DNA of 64,000 nucleotides from Chenopodium formosanum (lineage: Eukaryota; Streptophyta; Magnoliopsida; Caryophyllales; Amaranthaceae), in the NCBI GenBank assembly GCA_024500155.1, contig CM044857.1, positions 46,023,001 to 46,087,000 on the forward strand, read 5' to 3'. The notes under the pieces are model-generated. The model ran no database searches. It saw only the letters and a program-made list of their open reading frames with translations, and was not told the DNA's origin. Below, in pieces: positions 36,701 to 51,700 of this stretch. Each line of letters opens with the position of its first letter. Position 1 is the stretch's first letter. Made by a program: the position numbers and the translations under genes.

Positions 36701-39700
36701 CCAATCCTGTAACATGAATAAATGTGATACATATTAAAGCAGTTATGCCACTGGGAAGCAAAACATACCATATTAAAACCAACAACAGCAAACTAGTGTC
36801 GATTCCAGGCAATAAAAGGGGGAAAAAAAGAAACTTGGAGCAATGCAAAACTCCAAGACTCCAAGTGTACCTCAACTTTTAAAAGAGTAGACAAACAGAT
36901 AAACTCTTTTGAAAAACGCACAAAAAATAAAATCCTAAAGCAGAAATAGATTTATGAAAAGTTAATGATAAGCAAATTATATTTTTTCTTTATTCGTCAC
37001 AAGTAGTGTTACACGGACTCTTCATTTCACCTCAAGTACCCATGTCGGATCTCCGACACTCGGACATGGGTATACCAATGGACACTTCACTTTTAGTTCA
37101 AATTCATGGATTTTTTTTTCACAAAATAGCCGAGTCGGACGCTTGGACACGTACCCGTGTCAGACATGGGTAGCCGAGTCCTTGTAACATAAATCAAAAC
37201 ATACTAAATACTATGTAACTAATACTAATTAGTGAAAACATACGAAACAATAAAAGTAATAAAATTATGTACATATTAATGATAACAATGATGATGATGG
37301 TGGTGATAGACTTAATAGACAAGACTAAAAATTAAACTTATTAGAAACAATAGGACTCAAAACTGGTACAAAGTAACCATACTCTAAACTAAGGATTAAG
37401 CCTTCTCTCCATTATATAGTGATGGGTTGATTGCTGGTTAGTATTCATATAGAATATAGATATAGAATCAATCAGGATCCATAATTCCATACATTCCAAG
37501 ACATGGAATTACTGATATACATGCCAACTAAATCATGACAGCTACAAGAACAATATTGGTCATATATGTATAGGAACAGACGCTGAAAGTTTACATGCAT
37601 AAAACAAACTAGTACTAATATCAGGATAGTTGCCCCTTCTTTTAGTGTTTTTATTTCTTTGCTCCCCAGCCCCCCACCCACAAAAAAAAAAAAAACCCCA
37701 TATCTTCAGTTTGCTCTCTGCTTTTGCATGATCAAAATTCTAAAATTATTATGGACAAAACCACCCAGATGCATAATGGTGGTAACATCAACAAGATGCA
37801 TAAGGATTGGTAAGAAATCAGGAATCATAAAAACTACAAGCAAAGAGAAGATCCAGACACAAAAAAGAAAGGATCTCAAGTCTAAACGTGAAGCAGAATG
37901 CAGTCAGCTGAAACTTGGGAAAAAAAGTAGTTGGTTAGAAATAGTCCTCACTTACTCTCTATCTGTTTCTTCATCTAGCATGTGAAATAAATTTTCCTCG
38001 ATTTGTTCTTGAATTACAGAAACCTGAAAAATATCAGCAATTCAGCATAAAAGTTTCACAAATCAGCAGAATTAGCAAAGGTAGAAAAACAATAGAATGT
38101 TGAGAGCACAGACTACTAGCATAACAGGGATCAAACTGCAATGGATGGAGGAAAGGTCTGTAAACTAAGGTTTGTATTAGAGTAGTTTTAGCCACCGGAA
38201 TTCAATTTCATGTGTCTTAAGACTAAGAGTTTTTTTGTCCTAAGTGTTATAAATAATTATAGAACCTGTGGAATATTCCCATAATTTATACAGAAAAAGA
38301 AATTTTTACACATGGGGATTACCAGAAGCGGTAAAAGAGGGAGCTCACTACAGTTGTGGATGCAATGCTTATTCCCAAAAAAAAAAAAAAAAATACAACA
38401 CAGAGAGAGCTCTGCCAGCTTTTTCAGACATCCACTGGCATAATGCATCAATGTCAAAGTAGTCTTCGAAGCTTACCGAGTCCTTTTCTATGAGATGGCG
38501 TAGGGTTGATATAGCCAAGTGCCTTAGCGTTGGCTGTCACAAGCAGCATTTACAGATTTAGAAGAAATAGAGCAATTACAAGTTCAGAAAAACAATAGCA
38601 ATAAGGCCTAAGAAGAGGGGGAAGGGTGGAAGCAGACAAACATCAAAGACAAGCACCTGTCTTGATGAGAGAGTTGGAAGAAGAGTTTGCACATGAGAGT
38701 GCACAGACAGAGCTTGGGGTGCGAAAAGAACAAGCTGTTGTGTAAATCGTACATTCCTGCCAGATTTGTTTTTATAATATATCAATATATGCATCAGTAA
38801 TTCAACACTGAAACAGACTAAAATGATCATCCGAGAATATTCATAAACATGTGCTTTTCAGTTTTAAAACATATCAATTGAGGATCAACACCAATAATAG
38901 CACAGCAAATCATAAACCACAGGAAACTGTGAGGGAGATCACATACTCAAGGAGTGTCGCAGTTTCCTCGCAAGAGCTTATCTCTGCAATCACAGACTGA
39001 ATACAAATAATAAGTCATTAACATGATCCAAGACCAAGTTGATCATTGAAAAGATAAGAGAAATGGATCAAGATGAAAGACCCTAATAATTAATACTTTG
39101 TAGCAATTTGCTTTCCCTGTCCCTTACTAGTTACATAATTTCTTTTTAGGGAATTATCTTCAGAAAGTATAGTAATTTCTGATACCCTTTACTACTTTCA
39201 GCTTATCTAAAATGGTTTCTCAGCAATCTTCTTACATAGATCACTTCTAGTACTGAGCAGTAATCCATATTAGGAATGAGGTAGAGGTTTTTTTTCTGAA
39301 ATGCACAGACTATTTTCATTTTCTACAGGTGTAGTAACTATTGTTATCTAAGCCACACATTCAATCAGATATATAGAGAAGCGAGTTCTGCAGACATTCA
39401 ATCAGAGAGATAGGGAAAGGTAAAGATGCTTTATCATGCCACATGAAAGAAAACCTAACATATTAGTAGCAGAAAAACATAATAATCATCTTAGGTTAGA
39501 TGTATATTGCTTAATATTAGAAATATAGTCCAAAGATCACAAATTTACAAATTACATCAAAACCATTTTAAGTACCTTGCAGTGTGAGAAAAAAATGCTG
39601 CCCGGAGCAAGTTCGGGACCAAGTACAGCGACAATAGCATTTATAAGACGACCAATTCCTTGCTGAAGATCCACCCATCCATTTTCCTCAGACAATAAAA

Positions 39701-42700
39701 TCTCCAGCCCAAGGTTAAGAGTTGCCTAAATTTTGTATAAAAGGATAATTATTAGCATATTCATGAGATAGAGCCAAGTAATACGTATGATGTAGATGAT
39801 TAGGCCTCCTGTTCTTTAAGAATAAAATAGTGGAAAATAATGAAATATTTATACTAACATGGCACCCCATCGGTAAATTTCCATGTTCAAGAGTAGTGCA
39901 ATGAACAAAAATCATAATGCTCTCATATGCGGGCATGTATAATTCTATCCTTGAACTCAAAAACAGACAATCACAGCAATACTTTCCCTCCCCCCAACCT
40001 TATTCCCTAAAAACACCTATATTTTGCTAAATGAGGGTAGCGATGCACCTTTGGTGCTAAAATTTGCTAAGTTAGGCAAAACGCCTAAGAGTTGGGCTGT
40101 TGGATGGTGCTTCAAAGCCAAGGCATGAGAATTTTTAAGGCGTGTGAGCATAAGGCATGTGCACATAAAACACCTTATCCTTTAAAACACCAATATTTGC
40201 CAATTGAGGTTAGCGTCTTAGCTTGCCTTAGGGCCAAAGCAAGGCATGGAAAGGCAACACAAACCAAGGCAATGAAAGGCCAAGACAAGACAAAGTAAGA
40301 CATCTTAAGACATAATGATAAAGGGTGGACCAAGGCATGAATGAGATGGTTTTGGACATCAAGTAGACCTTTTACTAGACACTGATAAACTGAATATAAA
40401 GAACTATAGCTTTATAAAGATTTCACAGCCAAAGCTGCTGTGCTAGACTGCTAGTAATCAGCTAATAATAGAAGAGTGACTGTGCAACAGGAACATTTCA
40501 GTGTCGCAGAACCAAAAAACTACTCCCAAACAAAAGGAGTACAGTGAAAGAGATCATGAACTCTAAGATGAACTACATTACAGTGATGATGTTTTTTACT
40601 ACTTAGATTAACACTTAGAGCCATACTGGTTCAGACATATATAGGAAGCTTTCAGTTATAGCCTTATAGGAATATAACAGGATATCATGCAAATAGCGTC
40701 AACCTACACAGTGCAAGCTTAAAAGAGGTAAGATACCTGAACATGAGATATGTATGACAAACCAGCAGCTTCTGTTGTCAAAAGTAGTCCATGTAAGGAC
40801 CAGATCTGTAATCCAGCCACTGAACTCTTTGCTAGAGAAGAAATCGAACTAACAGTTGCAGGTACAAGACTTGACAATGCCATACCGCCAGCACTGAAGA
40901 AAAAATAATTAAACATACATATATTGAAATTTACATTGGCATTGTTTACACATCCACAATATTTACAACTTTAACAGGGTCGTAAGACTAAAAGTACATA
41001 ATATCTATTCTAAAGCTAGGAATAACAGAGGAAATGGCGTAGCAGAAACATTATATCCTTTCTACACCAAATAACTCAAAATAATACTTCTTCTGTTTTT
41101 CTTTTATTACACCATAAGGACTTTTACACTATTCACTTAATCTTCTTTGACCATCATTTGTGATTTATCCATTAGGAAAAACATAATCATGTGGCATCTA
41201 GTTAGATTCGTCTCGAAACTTACTTTTTGAATATCAACTTTTTATAATTTTTACAAAAGTATAATTAAAGATATTAATAGCTTAAGTAATGCATTGGTAT
41301 GCGTGAAATCCCTCGTGGTGCAATAAAAAAGAATGGAGGAAGTAGAATTCTTGTCAAGCTCTAGTAGAGTGAAAAGACTGAAAACTATATCCTGCACCCG
41401 GGACCATGATGAGCATCATGGTCCCAAATGAACAAATAGTTCAAATTAATGAACATTTAACACTTAGTTCATGGATAATGAAAAGATAGTTCAGAGATTA
41501 TGAACATACAGTTGCAAGTATGTCCATAATCTTTGATATATGTTTATAACTTAGAACTATTTGTTCATTCGGAACCACGATGCACGTCGTAGTCTGAGGT
41601 GCAGTGATGATGAGAAATTTTGTGATGCAATTTCATTGAACGGCGTCCTATGTTTTTATCCAGTTACTAGCAATGGAGTTGTGGAAAAGAACATTTTTTT
41701 ATACAACAGCAGAAGAGCATAACCCCCACCTTTGTAAAGCAAAAATTGTAGAGGAACTAGCGGAGGAAAGAGTACACTTTTCAAGAGAAACTAGCTCGCA
41801 TATGCGTTTGAAAACAATGCTATGTAGAATTAGATGCATGCTAGCTCTCAGCTGGAGAAACCATGTAACAGTACACATCTAGGTGAAAAGTGTAGGTCAA
41901 CTGGGCTTAGTAAGAGATGTATGTAAAAACTACCTAGTTTTGGACAATTAGGTGGCGACAACAGAATAAGATGTGGCTTAGTAACCAGATGTTTAAGACT
42001 GGCATCAGTGTTCCTAGGTGACTTAAAAGCTGGAACCACAGAGCAGCTAGCTCACTTAGCGGTTTGTCAAAAGCTCCCACGACCTAAATAATCCATTAAA
42101 TAATTCTAGGGGTTTGAAAGAAAATTGCTAGCTTGATATGCTATTGAAATAAAAAGGACTTATGTCTTTGGGGTGGCAGAAAGAAGAAATTTTTGATAAG
42201 AAATGAAAATTAAAATTTCTGTTTCACCTGCGATGGATGCAGCCAAGTGCCACAGCAATGGAGCCCATATAGTTTGAATCAGTAGCAGCAGCTAGATCAC
42301 CAAGCAGTGCTTTTGTCTGGTAGTGACACCCAACCACCGACAAGGAAAAAACAAAAGAACAACAAAGAAAAGAGAGGATAGGAAGCAGCAGAAGGGTCAG
42401 GAAAAAAAAAAAAGAGGCAAGATGAATTTAAAACCATGAACAAGTAACAGCAGACAGATGTGAAACTGACCATTCTTGCAGTAAATGTATCACTTCCAAG
42501 ACGACTTAATAGCCCAAGACCTTCTGAAGATGCCCTGCGCACGGATGCTGATATATCACCCTCTGACAGAATACTCTGCATAAAAGATTCAGTAAAATAC
42601 AACAAACGTAAAGCTCTTGAACAATGCTTACAGACAGCCAAGCAAGAAAAACGAATAATCACCGATTTACCTGAAATATATTCTGCAGCAGACTTAATAT

Positions 42701-45700
42701 ATCAGAGCTCAATGGTTGAGGACGGAAAGAAAGCAGAGCCTGCAGACACAACAATGGTTCAATTGAAACAGCAACAGCTTAAATATGAAAAAATGCTATA
42801 TTTACAGAAAGGAGATATTGAGAACCTTCAAACCAGCAAGCAACCCCACACATATGTTGTTGACAAGGGTTGCATGCCATGATTGTTTTTTCCCAGCTTT
42901 TAGGGATTGTTCAATCACTCCTAGTAGTGACTGCATCCCTCCAGTATCCTAAAGAAGAAAGCAAGACAGGATAAAAAAAAAGGCATTACGGTCAACCCGC
43001 CGAGGTCGGGGAACCGGAAGCAACATCTAGGACAAAGAGAAGCGAAGCTAACCTAACCATATGTACCTGAACTGCAAACATTGTCCCAAAACACAGGAGC
43101 TTCTGGTTGACCAACATTTTACTCACACTCTCCGGCTTCAAGTTAGAGAAAAAAAAAAAGATAACCAACGGACAAATAAGTAAAACATGGAAAACAAAGG
43201 GTGGATATAAAAGAAAGCAAATTTCTAGAATAACAGAATCACAGAAGACGTAGTTATCCAAATTGGAAAAACTACAAAGGCAAGAATGAAAAAACTCAAT
43301 CCTGGCAAATTTAGATTGTACATACGATGAGTGACAACAGATATAACAAGCTCCCAAGATATCATTTCCCACTCTAGCAGAATCCAATTCTCTCTCTCCC
43401 CATCCACCCCACCAAGCCTGAAAGTCAACCTTTTCTTGGGTGGGGCACACAAAACCTGCCAACCGCAAAGGCAGTGGCATACCCCCCTACTATCAGGCAA
43501 GGGCCTAAGGCCCCGCGTTATCTCTGCCCATTACATTTTATCTCTACATGTGGTTTCCCCCCTGACCCCACCGCAGTCCAACCCTAAGAAACTCAAAACC
43601 TATCACTGCCATGCCTTCAGCATGACCCCATTGAACGGCACAACCCCATAACATGTTTGAAAAAGGTAGGCCACCATTATTAGAACAATTATCTAAACCA
43701 CCAAAAGTAGAACCGAGAACAGCTAGAGATTTGGGTGAATTGATTGAAGAGGAATGATGGGATTTTTCACAGTCAATAGTTTTTGAAAAATTAATGGGAG
43801 AAGGTGTTGTATGTAGCTTCTTTAGCTCACAGCTCACGCTGATGAAGCTTTCCAAACATGTCAATTGTAATGCAGAGATGAGTTCTTTTAATCTAGTGAC
43901 AAGCATTTATTGCTGATTTTTCATTTCCTTGTATTTTCACTTTGGATATTGTAATATTAAAACAAAAGACAAAACACAAGACCACCCTTATACCCTTTTG
44001 AGTACTAAGGTTTTTTTTTTTTTTCTCTTTCTTTTTTTTTTTTTTTTTTTTTGGGGGGGGGGGGGGGGTATCCAATGATTGATTGAGTTTACCACACGTC
44101 ATGCAAAAGAGCTTTAGTTTCCAACTTCTCATTTTTAGAAAGTTCATATATTTCAACATACGTTAAAATCAGGTACAGAAAAGTCAAATTTCACAAACGT
44201 CACCTGAATAGATTGCTAATGCATAAATATTTCCAGATAAGAAGGTAACCTCAGGAAAACTAGGAAGTTCAGGATCCCAGATGCAAGGCATCAGACCATT
44301 TTTCCCACCCTGAAAAGCACGAAGTTCATCTTCAAACCAGTCCCTGCACAATCACAATCAGAAAGCTATAGCGCAAATGCATAATCCAAGACATGTGAAG
44401 TTAAATTGAATATGTTAAGAGGATGGTCTAAAAGTGAAGTCTGAACTGTGTAGACACAAGAGTGGCGTGTGTGTGTGTGTGTGCGTGTGTGTGTATAAGA
44501 TGTATGTAAAGTCTGAGCACCTTCCCGGAATCCATGGCCCCAACCAAGCATCTCTTTTGTCTAACAGGAGTCTCAAGCATGAGCTCTCTTCATAAGCAGA
44601 AGGATCCCTGTGATTGAGTTTAACAAAAACAACAATGAGCATATAGCACCACAAATAGAAACCAAAAGGCAAGGATAAAAAACATTTTAAACATCCAAGA
44701 ATATAGATAGAAACATCGTAAGAAACATGTAACTCGTCATTACCTAAATGGACCAGTACATAGTTGGAGAAGCTTAGGATGATCACTTCTATATGTCATA
44801 GGATCAGAGAGTGACTGGAATGTTATTAGTGTCCTTATGACGAGAACATCCAGGGCAGCTTTTGTCCCAGGAAGGTTTTTCGCAGCTATAAAAGAAATGT
44901 GTGATAATACACTGTTCAGAATGAATGATTAGAAATAAGAGTCAGCACATTGGACAGAAATAGCAAACAGAAATCTTGAACTGATAAAGAAAATATACAA
45001 TCGGAATACTAGATACCTGCTAAGGTACACTAGCACTGGCTGAAGTAGAATCCCATAGTTCACAGCTTTTGGAGAAAGAAAACATCTAACAAATGCTGTG
45101 AGTGCATCAATAGCTGCAGACCACACACTGAAAAACACATTTTTCAGGGAAACTTCAGCACAATTTTCACATCCTATTATTTTACCAAAAAAAAAAAAAA
45201 AAAAACAAATAAAGGTAATCAGAGGCTTTGAGCCAACTCCTGAAATTTATTCTATCACACAAATTTAACAGCTGTAGCTTGTACATGCTTATCTCCTTCT
45301 TTATGAACTCAAATCATGAGAGAAAAAGAGCTCTCTAATCAGCTTCTAGCTACTTGTACTGCCTACACCCCCACCCCCACTCCCAGGGAAAAAATAAATA
45401 AATAAATAAAAAGAAAGAAAGAAAGAATATCACTCTTCCAGAACAATGCTAAATGCCTAAATTATTCTTCCTGAAAAAAACATTTTATTAAAAAAAAAGC
45501 TTCTAAAGAGCATGAGTTAGTAATTGATTATTTGTACACAATTCAACTACACATGTCCTTGAAAAACAAGAAAAGAATAAGAGCTACCAAACTTCTGCCT
45601 TCAAGTTGACAACTTCTCTGATCATCATTTAACAGGTGGAATATTCTAACACAAATTTAATTACTTAGTTAGCAATCTTAAATAGTTTCTGACTTGGTCA

Positions 45701-48700
45701 AATGATAACATGGTCTGAGCCAGGTTAAAGATGAACTACAGGTCAAGCCCATAGTAATAAAGACTCCCAGACAATATATCCCCTTTTACTGGACCAGATA
45801 AATAGGAGCTTTTGGGCTGTCCCTACCATGATTATCTCACCAACTTCCCAAGACCAATCCACCAAATCATCAGTTCTTCTTTATGAGTTTTCTTTAAGTA
45901 TTCGATAGAAAAATTCAAATAATTAGCATCTAGAAAAACTGAGAAGTGATTCTGGATATCAATGTTTGAGTTTTGATAGCTCAGTAACTGTTAGAGTGTA
46001 CATCATTTCATATTTCTAGTGTAGATACAAGAATCAAGAGAACTTTTTCTTGATTGGGGAGGTAAAAAGAAACTGGGTCAATCTTAATTTTAATTTTTGA
46101 TAAGAGGGCAGGCTATCATTTGTCTGTACTCTTTTTCTGTTTTCTATCAAAATTACAATTAAAAATAAAATTTAAAAATTGTACCCAAGTTGCTCACCAT
46201 ATTTTAGATGTCAATTCTTTACTTTGTCGAACCTCTAGTTCTGGATTTTCACTAAATAAGGGAGCCCATAGGGCAAGAATATCAAAGGTCTGGTCCTCAA
46301 GTTCCTGCAGGAACAAAAATATAACATATTGCTAAAAAATGAAAATTGGAGTAAGGAAGATAAAAGGGCATGACAGTTTACCTCTATAGGAATAGCTGCT
46401 AAAAGTGAAGCTAGAAGTAACCATCCAGCTTCTTTCTCAGTAGTTGCAGCCCCAGGGTTCCTACTGGACTTGGTCAACATATTCTGTGAAACTTTAAGCA
46501 CCGAGTGTGGCAGTCTGAAAAGCATGACCACACAAAAAGACATTAAAATCTTTTCTAAAAAATTGTAAAAGCACTTGCTAAGCCTATCAATGCAGCACAA
46601 AGACAGAAGAAGGGACCAGTACTACAGAAGCAAAGGCCCTAATTAATTTGTGCAGTAGAAAAGAAGCAAAGGACAATATGTCTACAAATATATTTTATAA
46701 TAAATCTATAATTATCTAGATATTCATTAATATAGCTCATAATTATATTGATAATCAGGAGTGAATAAACTTAGCCATCAAGTCATAAATACAGCATATA
46801 ATTTATAAATTGAAATATGTCTATCATTGTTTTATCCAAAGGGAAAATATGTATATGGGTGCACTACTTCATTGGCCAAGAAAATAGTTAATCAAAAGGG
46901 TAACAATTGTAATAATAGCACAAGTACACAGTGGATTAGACTAAGCATAATAATATCAAAAACTCCAACAACCATAGCCATCTGGAAACATTAACCACCA
47001 GCATGATGTAATACAATCTTAACTGATTGAGCATTACCTAGCCGGATAACCAAGAGCTAGCTTTGGCGAAATAGAAACTAGAGCTGCAAGTAAAGTGGCT
47101 TGCCCATGTAAGGAATCAAGATCCTGTTTTAAAGTGTTTCCCTGCAGACCAAAATGATAAATTTTAGTTTCTTGATTAACAGTTTAAGAGAAGTGAGTTA
47201 TTATTATAACAGTCAGAAAATTTTTAAACAGAAGCAAAATTCATACAATTGCAATAGAAGAAAGTTTGACAAGCAAACAATTGCCTCAATTCTAACCTTG
47301 TCAAACGATACACTTTCTCTTAAGGCACTGAGCATTGTCACGCCATAAGAAACCAAACCACTGACACAGGTAGGATCAACTTCAGCCAATGCCCGCAAAG
47401 TCAAAGCAGCCTCAACACGGACCTACAATTACCAAGAATGTCAGTTTTGCCAAAAAAAAAAAAAATAATAACAATGATAATAATAACAATAACAATATCA
47501 ATAATAATAATAATAATAATAATAATAATTAAATTTTCAATAATCAGATCAAAACACATTGCCAAAGCAAGAGCAAGCTATAGAAGCAGAGGCAAGAAAC
47601 AACACTGATAATCATGTAGGCAATGGAAAATCATAGTCCTTTTTTAATGGGTTACATGCAGATATTCACAAACCAACATAGAACGTACAATATAGCACAT
47701 CACAAACAACCTCTAAGTTATGAACAGTAATTTCTAGTACCTCTAATACATCGCCATAATAGACTAATTTTTATTTTGTCAGCCAAATATATAAGTAAAT
47801 AAAAAAATAAAAAACAAAAAATAAAATAAAAAACCATTACATATATTACGTACATTTTAAAAAGCCAAGATAATTAAGTAAAGAAAGAATCAGAAGTTCA
47901 ACATCTCTAGCTTCTCTATATAGGCATAAATGGATCTTATTAGAAAGGAATATCTCAAACAATAACAGCAAATAACCAAAAACTAGGAAATAAAATATCA
48001 ATGTTTCTCACACCTCAAAGACAAAATCCCTACTGAATAGCGTTGAAAATTAATTTACAAACAGCTAGAAGTGCAATGTCAGACATTAGAGGCTTTAACT
48101 CGCAGCAAATACAAATTTGCTGATATATATATTCATTTTTTTCATCTTGCCAAACCGAAATTCTTTTAAATTTGAAATGGCAATAACTTATTGGCCAATA
48201 TGCTCTATAAATAACCAGTTTAGGCCAAAAATTAGCCAATAAATCTGAAATGACTGATGCAGAATTCAAGCAGCAGAATCAGTGACCCTTCATGTGACAT
48301 TGCAATAAGTATGCTTCTGTCATGTGAAATCCTTACCACATTGTGGTCAAAAACATTATTTTATCCCACAACATAAATATAGATGTAAGAAATCTGTAAG
48401 ATAGAAATGAAGAATTTACCATTTGTGAAGGATGTGACAGCGCAGCAACAACTGTATCATCTAGAACTTCCCTGAACTCCAAAGGAACCTACACAGTGGA
48501 CAAGATCAGTCACTGAAAGTCTGGAATAATATCAACCGCGTAAGTAAGCAGATATAACACATGTACATATCCTAATACCCAAATCCATGAATAGCCACAA
48601 AAGAAACAGATGAAACTCAAGCAGATTTCCACACCCTATACTCTCCTTTACTATTTATTCAAAATATAGTACTTCAATTATACTGATAAGTAAGGAATCC

Positions 48701-51700
48701 ACAAACCTAACCCTACCTCCCTTGCAAATAAATACTATCCAAATTCCAAATTATAACGATACTGAGAAGTTGACTACGGGAAATCATCTTTCTGAAGATC
48801 TGAAACACTCAAACAAACAATTTATATTTTTAAGAATCCATGCTCCACCATCATCTCCATGGTCCACTGGTTTCAATTATAAATGTGTTAAGAATCCCTG
48901 AGTTTAAGAGATCTCTTTACTCTACTTCTCCATCTCTGAATTACAAGACATGCTACTACTTTCATCACGCAACCCTTGTCCAGATATAAACTCTTTTGAT
49001 TTCCTTCGAATTTTATTCATAGATATGCCATTCAAGAGGACTAATCCATCATAATTTACAATCAGATCATCAACAAAAGAAAATTTACACTAATTGTCGC
49101 AAAGCCTCACCTCTCCTAGAGTATTTAAAGTATATGACAAGGTACGTAGAGCAGCAACTTTCATTGGCGGGCTACTGTCAGGAGATTCAAGCTGCAACAT
49201 GTCAGAATTTATATAAGCATGTTAAAAAAGACAATAATAAACATCATTGACCTCCACTAAAAACCTCAGTTTAAACCAACAGACCTGCTTTCCCAGAATA
49301 ACTAAGAAGCTCCTTTGAGTAGGTTCTGTCATCTGATCGACCACACCAACCCTAAGAATATATAGCACACATGCCTTCAAAAACCCATTAATCTATCAGT
49401 GAGTAGCTTATGATAGTTGAAATCAGTATAGGCATCAGACATCACTTTCTTGTTCATATCAAGGAGTTGCATACCAAAAAAAAAACCAAAAAGCAGGAGC
49501 ACGCATCAACATCTTGCGTGACTGTATTGAGTATACAATACTTCTTGGTAGTTGATACTAACTAAATTTGAAACCATAAGGTCCATAACACTTCTGAGCT
49601 CAGGAAAACGAAAACAACAAAAAAAAAAAAAAAAAAAAAAAATTGCATGCAACAAAAACTCTAAGGAAACTAGTCAATAGGAAGTGTTTTGAAACTAACT
49701 TTCAAGGTTATTAACTTTTCGTTCAACTAGTAAAAATGATGGAACATTTTTCAGTACCAAAAAAAATTAGGAGAATAAGAAAAGAAAGAAGATCATGACA
49801 CTCATACTTAATATCACATGTTTTTGCCAAACCCCGGTTCTAATTTTTCTTCTTAGCATGAACTTGATAAACAGAACTTATTACAATTTTAGACACAAAA
49901 TCCAATGCATTCTCCCATTGATTTATGATTCTGTCAATTTACGCATGTGTCTCTTTTAGTTTTTGAGTTCATATTACTCTAGCTTATTAAGCGCATAATA
50001 TCTGGACAGCTGAAACAAGCAGAATGAAACTATGTAAGTGAGGCAAGTATCACAATAGCCAACCAGAACATGGCTTGAACTTAAATCTTCTGTAACCAAC
50101 TTATTTTCAGAACCTTCTAAAAGACAATGATAAGCAAGATTGTTACAAAAGATAAAATGCGAGGGCAAGGACAGATAGGATTAGCAAGTATGATAAGGAC
50201 TACCAGAGCTTGTGCATCAACAGATGTATCCACTCGAAGCATGTCCATCACTTGGGAAGTGAAGTCTTGAAGTTCACTATCTGGATGAAGATACTTGAGA
50301 AGAATGGCCTGAAATTTGTAGTTCAAGAAGCCAATTGAGCACAAGTGCAACATCAAACAAAAAGAAGTAAAGTAAACACATAAGCAGAAACTCCAACACA
50401 TACAGCTACAGAGAAGACATGGTAAGCAGTTATAGTGCAGCTTGCACTGTCAACCATCTGATCTCCTTGTGAATTGTTTTATGAATGAATGGAGATCTAC
50501 CCCCCCCCCCCCCCAACAATCCTATTAGCATGTCTGCATGTGTGTGTTAAGAAACTCGTGATATAACTAGCCATCTCTTAGTCTATGAAATGGAGAGGAT
50601 GGGATGCAAGAATATTGAGCTTACCAGAACTTCTAAACAAAAAAGTGAGATAGTCCAATTCTTTTTTATAAAAGCCACCTTCAATTAAATTATTATCTCT
50701 AAGACAAAGCATGCCAACATCAAAGAATAGGATAGAGACAACAGCAGCTTCCAATTCCATACACAGCTCAAGCAGCTGTCAAGCCACTACGAAAATTAAA
50801 AACACTAATTTGCTAGATAACAAAAGTGGGGAACTGAAGATACACCGAATCAAAAAAATTCAAAACCCAAGAACAAGTCAAGCTAGTAAATGTCTAAATG
50901 GAAGCTGATGCAACAATGCTTAAGTTCTAATTTTTTAGATCTTCGCCTTAAAAGATGCAGGAAATAGTTTGAAGTTTACTTTGATCTGAATTACTCATAC
51001 ATAAGAAGAAAGAAGATGGCCAATCATATAAATAAGCTTCACTCAGCAAAATAATATATAAATAACTACCTGCAGGAAGGAGACCCATGCTAAAGTTAAG
51101 CTGATCCGCACATCCCGTGACCTGACACCACTTGCTGCATTATGAACTAGAGATGTTACAACTATAATCAAATGATCTAACAAAAGAAAACTAACTGTGG
51201 ATCAGATAAGGGTAGCCATAATAGGATCCTCACATGTTCACTTCTCACTCACACATTGTTTTCTTCTTTTTCTCCTATATTGACCCAATACCTAAAAAAA
51301 ATTCCCAAATCTAGAAAGGAAAAAATAATCCTCCTGTAAACTCTCGTACCATCTGTCCCTGGACACTGGTCATAGACAAGACAAACAGAGCAGTACTGGT
51401 GCCAGGAGAACTAGATCACCCATGACTTACATATCAACATTCTCATAGAGAGAGAGAGAGACATTGACAAATAGTCAAGCAACCCAAAACAAGGCCAGTG
51501 ACCAGCAACAACAGGCCATAGGAGGGAACTAGATCTTTTACAGTGTGTTTGGACAAAGACCGGGGGGGGGGGGGGAGGGGATGAAAGGGAAGAGAAGGGG
51601 AGGGGAGGGAAGAATGATGAGCTTTCCTTCCAATTCTCTCCATAGCTGGAGAGCTTAAATTCTTACAATTTAATCCCTCTATTTCTCTTCCCTCCAATTC

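Noticed and set aside
42460..42882. A 140-aa plus-strand frame
   Set aside because: It is the antisense shadow of SWEETIE exons 21-23, whose minus-strand frames match the family and have splice sites.
44366..44551. Frames with Thr-His repeats
   Set aside because: They arise from the (GT)n microsatellite next to exon 18.
44744..44888. Acceptor at 44889 for SWEETIE exon 17
   Set aside because: It would join the previous exon out of frame; the AG at 44913-44912 restores the family sequence (VLSHISFIAAKNL).
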